DNA of 64,000 bases from Neobacillus niacini. GTDB lineage: Bacteria; Bacillota; Bacilli; Bacillales; Cytobacillaceae. A program made the translations under genes and the position numbers. Below, piece by piece: positions 40,376 to 48,840 of this stretch (positions within the stretch are counted from its first letter, which is position 1; each line of letters opens with the position of its first letter). The DNA is taken from assembly GCF_019749295.1 (NCBI RefSeq), contig NZ_JACWFG010000002.1, positions 333,326-397,325 on the forward strand. The letters are read 5' to 3'. The notes under the pieces are model-generated. The model was not told the origin of the DNA, ran no database searches, and saw only the letters and a program-made list of their open reading frames with translations.

Positions 40376-41395
40376 TTAGCCTAATATTCGTTGATAAATA
40401 GCTTTGGCATGTGTTAAGTCTTTTGTTCCATGAATGAGGGCGCGGCCGTCGTTGAAGATGACCATTCGCTCGGTGCCCATTTCTACGGATAGAAGATAGG
40501 GGTTTCCTTTCACACTGTATCCAAGAGAACTTAGCTGTCCTGCCAGCTTCTCAAGCGAAATTCCACCTTGAGCAGATGGGCGAATTTGCACCGTATCCCG
40601 GCCGCATAATACAGTGGTTTTTGTCATATTCTCTTGATCGAGGTAAGGAAAGTTTCTTTCCTCGCCGCAGGATAAACAGCCTGCAAATTTCGCCTTTCCC
40701 ATCTTCAAACTAGTGTATTGATTCCGCCATAAGTCGAAACTGACAAACGAAGTCCGTACTGCATCCCAATCTTCGACAAGCATTTTTAGCGCTTCAGCAC
40801 TTTGATGGGCAATGACCATTTGGACTGCAGGCGAGATAATCCCGCCCGTATCACAGGTTAATCCCTGCATCGGAATACTCCGTAACAAACAATTTAAGCA
40901 TGGTGTTTTTCCAGGAATAATCGAAAAACTCATCCCAAAACTACCGACGCACGCTCCATAAATCCAAGGTATATTATGCTTTTGCGAAACATCATTAATC
41001 GCCATCCTCGTTTCAAAATTATCGGTGGCATCAATAATAATATCGACATCCTGCACTAAATCCTCTAAAAAGGCAGGAGTAGCATCAGCAATAATCGATG
41101 TAATCTCAACATCCGAATTGATCGCTCGAAGTCGTTTCTCGGCTGCTGCAGCCTTTGGAAGCTTCTCCGCCACATCCTCTTCTGTATAGAGCTGCTGGCG
41201 CTGCAAGTTACTTGCTTCAACATAATCCCGATCGACAATCGTCAGCCTGCCAACCCCTGCCCGGGTGAGAATCTCTGCGTTCCCAGACCCAAGGGCCCCC
41301 GCACCGATCATTAACACATGCTTCGTACGGATTTTCTCTTGTCCTTCTTTACCGATCCCTGGAAAGAGGACCTGTCGTGAATATCGTTCGTTCAT
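40376..41395 (-). CDS. moeB: ThiF/MoeB-type adenylyltransferase
   Basis: Adenylates the C-terminal glycine of a MoaD/ThiS sulfur carrier. 339 residues: RYSRQVLFPGIGKEGQEKI start, ATP loop MIGAGALGSGNAEILTRAG near 30, IIDATDNFETR near 122, and a Cys4 zinc site (CLNCLL near 180, CLSCGEE near 246). The last 85 residues are an extra domain. The nearby moaD and moaE make MoeB the best call; ThiF is the alternative. Confidence 0.88.
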   Translation of the reverse strand: MNERYSRQVLFPGIGKEGQEKIRTKHVLMIGAGALGSGNAEILTRAGVGRLTIVDRDYVEASNLQRQQLYTEEDVAEKLPKAAAAEKRLRAINSDVEITSIIADATPAFLEDLVQDVDIIIDATDNFETRMAINDVSQKHNIPWIYGACVGSFGMSFSIIPGKTPCLNCLLRSIPMQGLTCDTGGIISPAVQMVIAHQSAEALKMLVEDWDAVRTSFVSFDLWRNQYTSLKMGKAKFAGCLSCGEERNFPYLDQENMTKTTVLCGRDTVQIRPSAQGGISLEKLAGQLSSLGYSVKGNPYLLSVEMGTERMVIFNDGRALIHGTKDLTHAKAIYQRILG

Positions 41396-41450
41396 TCTGT
41401 TTCCCCTTCCAAAATCGCTTTATAACTAGGCCTTACTAGGGGGTATTATT

Positions 41451-41840
41451 CGCTATCCAAGAGTAAATCCCGCTTATCCGAGAGTATACTCCACTCATCC
41501 GAGAGTAAACCCTGCTTATCCGAGAGTAACCCCTGTCATCCGAGAGTAAACCCCGCTTATCCGAGAGTAAACCTACTCATCCGAGAGTAAGCCCCGCTTA
41601 TCCGAGAGTAAACCTACTCATCCGAGAGTAAGCCCCGCTTATCCGAGAGTAAACCCCGCTCATCCGAGAGTAAGCCCCGCTTATCCGAGAGTAATCCTAC
41701 TCACCCGAGAGTAAACCCTCTCATCCGAGAGTATACTCCTCTCATCCGAGAGTAAACCCTCTCATCCGAGAGTAAACTCCTCTCATCCGAGAGTAAACCC
41801 TCTCATCCGAGAGTAAACCCCTCTCATCCGAGAGTAATCC
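41451..41840. repeat. Intergenic array 4: about 19 units of 19-21 bases
   Basis: Unit TCATCCGAGAGTAAACCCC, with a nearly invariant core ATCCGAGAGTAA and a variable pyrimidine-rich end. In the left half the link alternates between CCGCTT and CTACTC; the right half is more uniform (CCTCTC). Not CRISPR: there are no unique spacers. It fills the moaD-moeB gap on one strand and ends in a small hairpin (CCTGC-TAATA-GCAGG, 41839-41853). Confidence 0.95.
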
Positions 41841-41869
41841 TGCTAATAGCAGGGATTTACCTCATTTTA

Positions 41870-42103
41870 TCACCCGCCGCTGACTGGCGGGATAAAGGCG
41901 ATTTCATCTCCATCTTGAATGACTTCGTCGTCCTGAGCGAACTCCTCATTAACGGCAGTCATCACACTATCCATTTTTGGCAGGTCGTAATTAGCAGCCA
42001 ATTCTGCTTTCAATTCTCCTACACTTTTGCCTGCAGCGTCTAACCGAAGAAACTCTTCCCCGACTGCATCACGCAAATGAGCAAAAAATAATACTTTATT
42101 CAT
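41870..42103 (-). CDS. moaD: Molybdopterin synthase small subunit
   Basis: Sulfur carrier for dithiolene formation on precursor Z. 77 residues, ubiquitin-like, ending in the required Gly-Gly (IAFIPPVSGG). ATG follows GGAGGG; its start overlaps the end of moaE by 8 bases, so the two are coupled. Confidence 0.94.
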   Translation of the reverse strand: MNKVLFFAHLRDAVGEEFLRLDAAGKSVGELKAELAANYDLPKMDSVMTAVNEEFAQDDEVIQDGDEIAFIPPVSGG

Positions 42104-42560
42104 TTAAATCGCCCTCCTCCGGCTTGCCGCTTGGATAAGCGACCGTTTCCAGCTGGTTGCCCATCCACTCTTCGCCGTCTTCCCAATGTTCTTTTTTCCA
42201 GATAGGGACGATTTCCTTAATCCTCTCAATCGCATAACGGTTGGCATCGTATGCATCCGCACGATGCGGCGTAGAAACCGCGATCACAACCGCAATATCG
42301 GTAATATCCAGCCGTCCAACTCGGTGGGTAATCGCTACCTGAGAATCTGGCCAGCGCTCTTCAATTTCTCTGCCGATTTGCTCAAGCTTTTTCACAGCCA
42401 TCGCTTCATAGGCATCGTAAATTAAGAAAAGTGTCTTTTTCCCTTTTGTCATTTCACGAACGGTTCCAATAAAAGTAGTAATCGCACCAGCATTACGCTG
42501 AACGACCTTATCAATCACAGATTGAATATCAATCGGTTCTTTTGAAATTTGAAAATTCAT
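42096..42560 (-). CDS. moaE: Molybdopterin synthase catalytic subunit
   Basis: Pairs with MoaD to make molybdopterin. 154 residues with GAITTFIGTVREMTKGKK near 24, ITHRVGRLDITDIAVVIAVS near 76, RYAIERIKEIVPIWKKE near 112 including the conserved catalytic Lys. ATG 42560 has GAGGTG upstream. 14 bases after the MoeA-PBP gene. Confidence 0.95.
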   Translation of the reverse strand: MNFQISKEPIDIQSVIDKVVQRNAGAITTFIGTVREMTKGKKTLFLIYDAYEAMAVKKLEQIGREIEERWPDSQVAITHRVGRLDITDIAVVIAVSTPHRADAYDANRYAIERIKEIVPIWKKEHWEDGEEWMGNQLETVAYPSGKPEEGDLNE

Positions 42561-42574
42561 GTATGTGCACCTCT

Positions 42575-44497
42575 TCAGACCAAATTCTTTGGTTCTGCAT
42601 TTTCTACTACTTCATATCCGCCAATCTTTTCAACCTGCTTTTTAAAATCAGCTGAATGTATGATCTCCATTAACAGCCTGCCGCTCTCACTTTCATAAAA
42701 GCTCCTCGTCATCAATAAATCATACTCTTCATCGGCTACAGGAACAAAGTCTAAGTCCATTGCCTTTGCCGCTGGAAAAATGCCGAGACCAGCGCCCTTA
42801 TTGTCGCCATTTACTTCTGCAGCAACAGCTAGATGTGAAAACATTTCACGATCGTATCCGGTAATTTCTTCTGAAGCAATCCCGTTCTCCTCTAGAAGCA
42901 TATCAAAAAGAATCCTTGTGCCTGCACCTTTTTGACGGTTAACAAAGTTTGCCTTCTTCTCAAAAATATCTCTAACATTTTCTATATCTAGCGGGTTCCC
43001 TTTAGGCAGAATCCAGCCTTGCTTTCTTTTTAAAAAAGGATAAAGAATAACATCAGTGCCAGCTAATAGTTTCTTAACATATGAGATATTATATTGCTTT
43101 GTATTTGGGTCAAGCAAATGAATGCCCGCTACGTGAGCCTCTCCTTTTCGGATTGCCATGATACCAGCCATACTGCCTACATGTGCAGAAACTATTTTCA
43201 TATCTGCCCTTTCTCTTTTTATCTGTGAGGATAAAAGATCAATCGTCAGATCGTGGCTGCCGCAAAACATAATCGCATTTTTGATTTCCTCAAGCGGCCT
43301 TAATAGCTCCACTTCAACAAAATCACCTTGTTCATATCCACTTACGCTGGCTGGTACGACAAGAAGGCCATCTGCTCGAACATATGACATTGTTACGCCA
43401 GCTGCGCGTGTCAGCGGATTGGCAACAAACTGTCCATTCACATAGCCGATATTCATCCGGATAAAGTCCTCAGCACCCATACCTGAAACAATACGGCGCC
43501 CGAGCTTAACGGTTACGGTTTGACGCTTTGGCTCTGGTATTTGCAAATACTTGCAAATCAGCGGCCGAACAAACCATTCTAACGCTAAATACGCTGAAAC
43601 AGGGTACCCTGGCACACCCACTACAATTTTATTATTTATTTTCCCTAAAATAACAGGCTTGCCTGGTCTTGCGGCAACACCATGGGTAAAAACAGTTCCG
43701 ATTTCGGCAATAATATGAACGGTGTAATCCTTAGAGCCTGCCGATGACCCCGCATTGATAACGATAATATCAGATTCCTCTGCCGCTTTTAGCAGTACCG
43801 ACTTAATCATTTCAGGATCGTCCTTCACAATTCGGTGCAGTCTTGGTTCGCCGCCCCAATCCTTTACAAAATTTGCAAAGACCGTTCCATTAAATTCGAT
43901 GATGTTTCCTGAAGCAAGCGTTGTATGAGCTTCGACAAGCTCATTTCCTGTTGGAATAATTGTGACAATCGGCTTTTTAATAACCGGTATTTGAAGCTGC
44001 TGTCCGGCTAACAAAACCCCCAAGTCAGCTGGTCTTAGAATATGTCCCTGTGGAAACAGCATTTCCTCTTGAACAATATCCTCTCCAATCGGACGGATAT
44101 GCTGCCATGGTGTCGCCGGCTCTATAATTTCAATGGTTTCCTCATCAATCATATCAACATGCTCAATCATAATAACCGCATTATAAGGAGCAGGAATCGC
44201 ATTTCCTGTATCTACGATTGAAAAATCCACTCCAAGCTTAAGCTGCAATGGATTTTGCTCATGAGCGGTATAGGTCTTTTCTGCGATAACTGCAATTCCA
44301 TCCATAGCAGATGCATGATAATGCGGCATAGACACGTTTGCAAAAATCGGCTCAGCTGTTACACGTCCGAGGGCATCAGTTGTTGGAATCATTTCCTTTT
44401 CAAGAGGCAGCGAAAAAGCCTCAAGAATTTCGCGCTTTGCTTCCAATCGGGGTTTGTCCTCTAAATATATTTTCCGTTTATAAGTTGTGCGGTCCAT
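42575..44497 (-). CDS. MoeA-like molybdotransferase fused to a periplasmic-binding-type domain
   Basis: 640 residues from ATG 44497 after GAGGGGG. Residues 1 to about 400 are MoeA (MPHYHASAMDGIAVIA, INAGSSAGSKDYT, GVAARPGKPVILG, VGVPGYPVSAYLALEW). From about 415 a PBP/LysR-ligand-like domain follows (AIMFCGSHDLTIDLLSSQIK, VNRQKGAGTRILFDMLLEEN). Such fusions occur beside a plain MoeA in bacilli and clostridia. The second domain may sense molybdate or cofactor; this is inference. Its start lies just past the moeA stop. Confidence 0.9.
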   Translation of the reverse strand: MDRTTYKRKIYLEDKPRLEAKREILEAFSLPLEKEMIPTTDALGRVTAEPIFANVSMPHYHASAMDGIAVIAEKTYTAHEQNPLQLKLGVDFSIVDTGNAIPAPYNAVIMIEHVDMIDEETIEIIEPATPWQHIRPIGEDIVQEEMLFPQGHILRPADLGVLLAGQQLQIPVIKKPIVTIIPTGNELVEAHTTLASGNIIEFNGTVFANFVKDWGGEPRLHRIVKDDPEMIKSVLLKAAEESDIIVINAGSSAGSKDYTVHIIAEIGTVFTHGVAARPGKPVILGKINNKIVVGVPGYPVSAYLALEWFVRPLICKYLQIPEPKRQTVTVKLGRRIVSGMGAEDFIRMNIGYVNGQFVANPLTRAAGVTMSYVRADGLLVVPASVSGYEQGDFVEVELLRPLEEIKNAIMFCGSHDLTIDLLSSQIKRERADMKIVSAHVGSMAGIMAIRKGEAHVAGIHLLDPNTKQYNISYVKKLLAGTDVILYPFLKRKQGWILPKGNPLDIENVRDIFEKKANFVNRQKGAGTRILFDMLLEENGIASEEITGYDREMFSHLAVAAEVNGDNKGAGLGIFPAAKAMDLDFVPVADEEYDLLMTRSFYESESGRLLMEIIHSADFKKQVEKIGGYEVVENAEPKNLV

Positions 44498-44510
44498 TTT
44501 CCGATCCCCC

Positions 44511-45743
44511 TCATCGTGTCGCAATCACAGGTACATAATCTCCCTGTGAAATACCCTCTTTTTCTGAACTTATCTCAACGATTCCATCACTTTTAACCAA
44601 TGTCGTGATTAAACCCGATTTGCCAATAATCGGTTCAGCCCACCATTCTCCTTCTTTCTCAACTAAACGGACACGTATATAATCTGACCTTCCCGGTGCG
44701 GAAGGGATATTTTTTGTTATTCGGGCAAAAATCCGATCTGGTTTCTTTTCTATTTTTTCACCTTTTAACTTTTGCACAATTTTTTCGCCAAAAAGCATGA
44801 AAATAATCATTGCAGAGGCTGGATGCCCTGGCAATCCAATGACAGGCTTTCCATTGGCCATAGCAAGGATTGTCGGTTTTCCCGGTTTAATAGAAATACC
44901 ATGGACAAACACACCTGGGGAGCCTAAGGACCCAATCACATCTGTTGTGTAATCCTTCGCACCAACTGAACTTCCTCCCGAAAGAATTAAGCAGTCGACT
45001 TCATTATATAAGCTTTGCGCTTTTTGCTGAAACTCTTGAAAGTCATCTTTCACAATTCCGCCGTAAACAACCTCAACATTCCATTGCTTTGCAAGGCCCG
45101 CAATCGTTAGAAAATTAATATCACGGATTTGCCCTTCTGAAAGTTTTTCTGTTTGATAGGGAACAATTTCGTCACCCGATGACAGATACCCAACCTTTAA
45201 CTTACGGTAGACCGTAACATGGCTAATTCCTAGGGAGGCAATCGCGCCTAACTCCTGCGGTCTAAGCATCGTTCCTTCTGGAAGTAGAATTTCTCCCTCA
45301 CGAATGTCCTCACCAGCACGAATAATATTTTCACCAGGAGCTACTGGCTTGTAGGTGTTTAACAGTCCATCATGGTCTTCGCAATGTTCGATCATGATAA
45401 CGCTGTCACTTCCTGGGGGAATCATCCCGCCTGTCGGGACATAAACGGCTTCGCCCTGGCCGACAGGAATACCTGCTGATTCACCCATGTTCACCTCTCC
45501 AACTACCGTTAAAAACCCCGGCATGGAATCGGAGGAACCGTAGGTGTCCTTTGCTTTTACTGCATAGCCGTCGACAGTAGAGCGGTCAAAGCCCGGGACA
45601 TTTTCCTTTGCGGTGACAGGCACTGCTATTATATAATGAAGAGCCTCTTCAAGAGGACGTTCTTCTGTTTCTGTTATTGCAGGGATTTTTTCTTCTATCA
45701 TTTCAAACGTTTCTTCAACTGTTTTTACTTTGAAAAATTGCAC
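44511..45743 (-). CDS. moeA: Molybdopterin molybdenumtransferase
   Basis: Inserts molybdenum into adenylated molybdopterin. 410 residues with PGFDRSTVDGYAVKA near 50, PTGGMIPPGSDSVIMIEHCE near 108, SGGSSVGAKDYT near 255, ISIKPGKPTILA near 285 and IGLPGHPASAM near 303. GTG 45743 is the only fitting start (GGAAGG about 14 bases upstream). Unit order mobA, moeA, MoeA-PBP, moaE, moaD. Confidence 0.94.
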   Translation of the reverse strand: MQFFKVKTVEETFEMIEEKIPAITETEERPLEEALHYIIAVPVTAKENVPGFDRSTVDGYAVKAKDTYGSSDSMPGFLTVVGEVNMGESAGIPVGQGEAVYVPTGGMIPPGSDSVIMIEHCEDHDGLLNTYKPVAPGENIIRAGEDIREGEILLPEGTMLRPQELGAIASLGISHVTVYRKLKVGYLSSGDEIVPYQTEKLSEGQIRDINFLTIAGLAKQWNVEVVYGGIVKDDFQEFQQKAQSLYNEVDCLILSGGSSVGAKDYTTDVIGSLGSPGVFVHGISIKPGKPTILAMANGKPVIGLPGHPASAMIIFMLFGEKIVQKLKGEKIEKKPDRIFARITKNIPSAPGRSDYIRVRLVEKEGEWWAEPIIGKSGLITTLVKSDGIVEISSEKEGISQGDYVPVIATR

Positions 45744-45764
45744 TGTGTTTTACATCCTTCCTAC

Positions 45765-46361
45765 CTACTCGGCTTCCAACCACTTTTTAGCGTCCTCATA
45801 CTCGTGCGGATGATTCATATTAAAAAAGACACGCTCCAAATCGATATTGCTATAGGCCTGCAGCTCTTTTTCTGTTACATAAAGGACGTTTAAATGATCT
45901 AGCAGATGTTTTATTGGAAGACGTCCATTTTCAATACATTCTTCAATTTTAGCAACACTCTTTTTATGAAAAACACCAGATAAAGTTTGCATTTTTCCAT
46001 TAATAACTGGAATTAAGGCATCATGATGGTCAATCATACCTACAAGGGTTGAAGCAAGTTCGCCAGAAATAAACGGCATGTCACAAGCTGTAATAAAATT
46101 CACATCATAGTCCGAAGCACGTAAACCAGCATGAAAGCCTGCAAGCGGCCCCTTTCCAGGATAGTGGTCGGACACCATCTTTACTCCTAAAAACTGATAC
46201 GCATCCATATCATTGGTGACAAGAATGATGTCATCGAAATAGATTTTGAGAGTATCAACCATTCTTTCAATAGTTGTTTTCTCATTCAGTTTTAAGAGAG
46301 CCTTGTTCGTGCCCATTCTACTCGATTTACCACCAGATAAAATAATGGCTGCAGCTTTCAT
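45765..46361 (-). CDS. mobA: Molybdenum cofactor guanylyltransferase
   Basis: Attaches GMP to molybdopterin, giving the bis-MGD cofactor required by formate dehydrogenase. 198 residues, nucleotidyltransferase fold: IILSGGKSSRMGTNKALLKL near 6-25, VSDHYPGKGPLAGFHAGLRA near 64, ITACDMPFISGELA near 92. Located between fdhE and moeA. Confidence 0.94.
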   Translation of the reverse strand: MKAAAIILSGGKSSRMGTNKALLKLNEKTTIERMVDTLKIYFDDIILVTNDMDAYQFLGVKMVSDHYPGKGPLAGFHAGLRASDYDVNFITACDMPFISGELASTLVGMIDHHDALIPVINGKMQTLSGVFHKKSVAKIEECIENGRLPIKHLLDHLNVLYVTEKELQAYSNIDLERVFFNMNHPHEYEDAKKWLEAE

Positions 46362-46375
46362 GTGAAAACACCTTC

Positions 46376-47185
46376 TTAATAGGTTTGTTTAATTTCGCCC
46401 ACTGCCTGATATCCTTGTTCCTGGGCTACAAAATCAAGATGAATACTATTTAGATCCAGCATGGAAGCGGAAGGTTTGCTGAGATATTGTCTTGTATCTA
46501 TCACTTTAATATAACCTGTACACTTTTCGCAAACCTGAATTTGATTGGAAGAGTCACCTTCAATAGTTATAAACTGAATACTGTTATGGTCATCATTGCC
46601 GCAGTGTGCACATTCAATTCTTTTTGCGTGCCAGCGAGCTAGACAGCGGGGACATGTCATTACTTTTTTACCTTCATCTTCAAGGACAGCAAGTCGAGCT
46701 GGTTCGCCGCAAACGGGACATCCGGCTCCTGGTATTGCATGAGTGACTTCGTGCTGGATCTTTTCTGCTGTTAACTGTAAGTAAGGTCTTAATGCTGTTT
46801 CAGCAAGGAATTGCGGAATCCATTCATCAAGTCCATTTTCCTGTGCAAAACTAGCAAAGTACACACTGTTAAAAGAAAATGCTTCATCAATCCAGCGAAT
46901 GACAGTTTCTTCGTTTAATAGTGTTATTACACCTGCTAGTTTTGGTTCAAGCTCTGGGTTATTTTTTGATAACAACACATTAATTTCCTCTATCCACTGT
47001 AGGAATAGTGAAATTTCGAAATTAATAGACGTTAAAGCCGCAGCAGGTACTCCTGCAGACATTGCTGCTTTATCCAGCTCGGGATTTATTGAATCAGGAT
47101 TTATGCTCTTCTTCCAATTCTCCTGAAGGGCTATAATATCCTTCTGTAAATTTTGATATTCTTTTGAAACAATGGTTTTTTTCAT
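46376..47185 (-). CDS. fdhE: Formate dehydrogenase maturation protein FdhE
   Basis: Rubredoxin-like iron protein needed for exported formate dehydrogenases. 269 residues; the C-terminal half carries four CxxC pairs: GCPVCGEPARL near 176, MTCPRCLARWHAKRIECAHC near 198-218 and VCEKCTGYIKVID near 240. Its presence agrees with the Tat signal on FdnG. It heads the mob/moe/moa unit on the minus strand, separated from fdnI by a terminator. Confidence 0.92.
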   Translation of the reverse strand: MKKTIVSKEYQNLQKDIIALQENWKKSINPDSINPELDKAAMSAGVPAAALTSINFEISLFLQWIEEINVLLSKNNPELEPKLAGVITLLNEETVIRWIDEAFSFNSVYFASFAQENGLDEWIPQFLAETALRPYLQLTAEKIQHEVTHAIPGAGCPVCGEPARLAVLEDEGKKVMTCPRCLARWHAKRIECAHCGNDDHNSIQFITIEGDSSNQIQVCEKCTGYIKVIDTRQYLSKPSASMLDLNSIHLDFVAQEQGYQAVGEIKQTY

Positions 47186-47232
47186 CGTTGTGCACCTCGT
47201 TTAGTATTTGGTCCTGCCAATGTATTTCTTTA

Positions 47233-47266
47233 AATAAAGGCTGTCCTGTAAGAGACAGCCTTTATT
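47233..47266 (-). terminator. Terminator of the fdn operon
   Basis: AATAAAGGCTGTC and GACAGCCTTTATT, perfect 13 bp stem with 8-base loop, 21 bases after the fdnI stop. Confidence 0.88.
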
Positions 47267-47286
47267 CGTATTAACTTTTAATTTGA

Positions 47287-48024
47287 TTAGGCGCCTTTTT
47301 TCTTCTTACTATCAGGGCTAGTTGGTTTCTTTGGGTTGCCATTTTCATCAATGTCAGGGAAGTTACCTTTCGCAACTTCTTCATCATACCAGTCAGTGTA
47401 GTGGCCTTTAGCCCACCAAGCAGGTACCTCACCAGTGATAACTCCTGTATAGCCTGGGCTTGAATGTTTGTGAACTACAGATAGATAAATATGTCCAACG
47501 ACAACTGCGATTGCTAAGCCGAAGCCAACATTATGGAAAAAATATCCCCATTGAACCACTGCTGCTGGGAAGAATTCAGGAAACCACATTGGAATGCCTG
47601 AAGCAATGATCAAGATAGCTGTGAAAATTTGTATGAATGAATTGATTTTTTCACCCGCGTTAAAAAATGATTGTCTTACATGCTTGAATTTGAATCCAAA
47701 CAATTCTTTTGCAACTTCTTTGAAAAAGTCAATGTCTCGTTTTTTCCAAGTAACAAGCTCTTTCATCCAACGCTTGAATCCTGGGAAGTCAAAAATGACC
47801 CAGATGAATGTAGGAGTAACGAAAGCGACTGCGAAAATTCTATGAAGAAGACGTGCTCCTTCTGGACCGCCAAGAACCGGATACAACCAATCGAAAAACT
47901 CAGTATACATCGGTAAGGCTGTTATATAGAGCGCAAAGAAAGAAATCGCGTTAATCCCATGCGCCCAAACAAATGCCTTAGAGAAACGTCTTACTTTAAC
48001 GTTTGATTTCTGAGGTTTACTCAT
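47287..48024 (-). CDS. fdnI: Formate dehydrogenase cytochrome b556 (gamma) subunit
   Basis: Membrane haem b subunit passing electrons to quinone. 245 residues with four membrane helices; candidate haem histidines in FVWAHGINAISF near 20, RLLHRIFAV near 59, GYFFHNVGFG near 165 and VVGHIYLSVVHKHSSPGY near 180. ATG 48024 has GGAGGTGA seven bases upstream and overlaps the fdnH stop. Basic tail KKKKGA. Confidence 0.92.
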   Translation of the reverse strand: MSKPQKSNVKVRRFSKAFVWAHGINAISFFALYITALPMYTEFFDWLYPVLGGPEGARLLHRIFAVAFVTPTFIWVIFDFPGFKRWMKELVTWKKRDIDFFKEVAKELFGFKFKHVRQSFFNAGEKINSFIQIFTAILIIASGIPMWFPEFFPAAVVQWGYFFHNVGFGLAIAVVVGHIYLSVVHKHSSPGYTGVITGEVPAWWAKGHYTDWYDEEVAKGNFPDIDENGNPKKPTSPDSKKKKGA

Positions 48025-48838
48025 GGCTGTCACCTCCTTCATCTTGTTTGCCTTTATTGATTATTCTACTTGATATAAACATACCAATGACGCCCATAGT
48101 CGTAGCACCAATCATCATTTTGCCCAGCGGCTGTGCATAGTCCTTCCAAAGGACAGCAGATGTTGGAACTTTAGGGTTTTCAGGCAAGCCATAAACGGAT
48201 GGCTTTTCAGCTAAGACATAAACCGTATGCGTCCCGCCAACACCTTTTGGATTATAAACCATTGCATTTGGATAACGATCTTTAATTTGTTTTACACGTT
48301 CTTCTGCTTTCTTAATCATCGCTGCTTTGTCACCGAACTCCATTGCACCTGTGTGACATGTAGTAACACAAGCAGGCTGTAATCCTTCTTCAAGACGGTC
48401 GGTACACATGGTACATTTATGAGCTTTTCTATATTTGTCACCATTTTTATCAACATATTCCTTAAGAGAAATAACCTCAAATGGACAGTTATTTACACAA
48501 TATCCACAACCCACACACTTTTCATGGTCAATGACGACCGTACCGAAATCTGTGTAGCTAATCGCATTCTCTGGACAAACCTTTTCGCAGGCAGCATCTG
48601 TACAGTGGAAGCATGCTGAGTGGCGGAAAAGGTAATCAAGTTTGCCTTTTGAATTTTCATGCTCGATATATTGCAAGACGTTCCATGTATCAGCAGTGGT
48701 CTTCGCATGTGATTGAGCGCTCCCTAGGAAATCTTGCTGCTCTGCCGGAAGGTCATTCCAGTTTTTACAGGCAACCATACATGCACGGCATCCATCACAC
48801 TTGGTTACATCGACAAATTTCACATATTCTGTTGCCAT
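48017..48838 (-). CDS. fdnH: Formate dehydrogenase iron-sulfur (beta) subunit
   Basis: Electron wire from FdnG to FdnI. 273 residues with four [4Fe-4S] cysteine sets: CDGCRACMVACKNW near 14, CFHCTDAACEKVCP near 76, CVGCGYCVNNCPFE near 108, and CTMCTDRLEEGLQPACVTTC near 143. A single C-terminal membrane helix near 240-260 anchors it. AAGGAGG precedes ATG 48838 and overlaps the fdnG stop region. Confidence 0.95.
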   Translation of the reverse strand: MATEYVKFVDVTKCDGCRACMVACKNWNDLPAEQQDFLGSAQSHAKTTADTWNVLQYIEHENSKGKLDYLFRHSACFHCTDAACEKVCPENAISYTDFGTVVIDHEKCVGCGYCVNNCPFEVISLKEYVDKNGDKYRKAHKCTMCTDRLEEGLQPACVTTCHTGAMEFGDKAAMIKKAEERVKQIKDRYPNAMVYNPKGVGGTHTVYVLAEKPSVYGLPENPKVPTSAVLWKDYAQPLGKMMIGATTMGVIGMFISSRIINKGKQDEGGDSHE

Positions 48839-48840
48839 TA

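Noticed and set aside
45605..45625. Another copy of the GGTGACAGGCAC motif
   Set aside because: It lies inside moeA and is explained by the coding sequence (AVPVTA).
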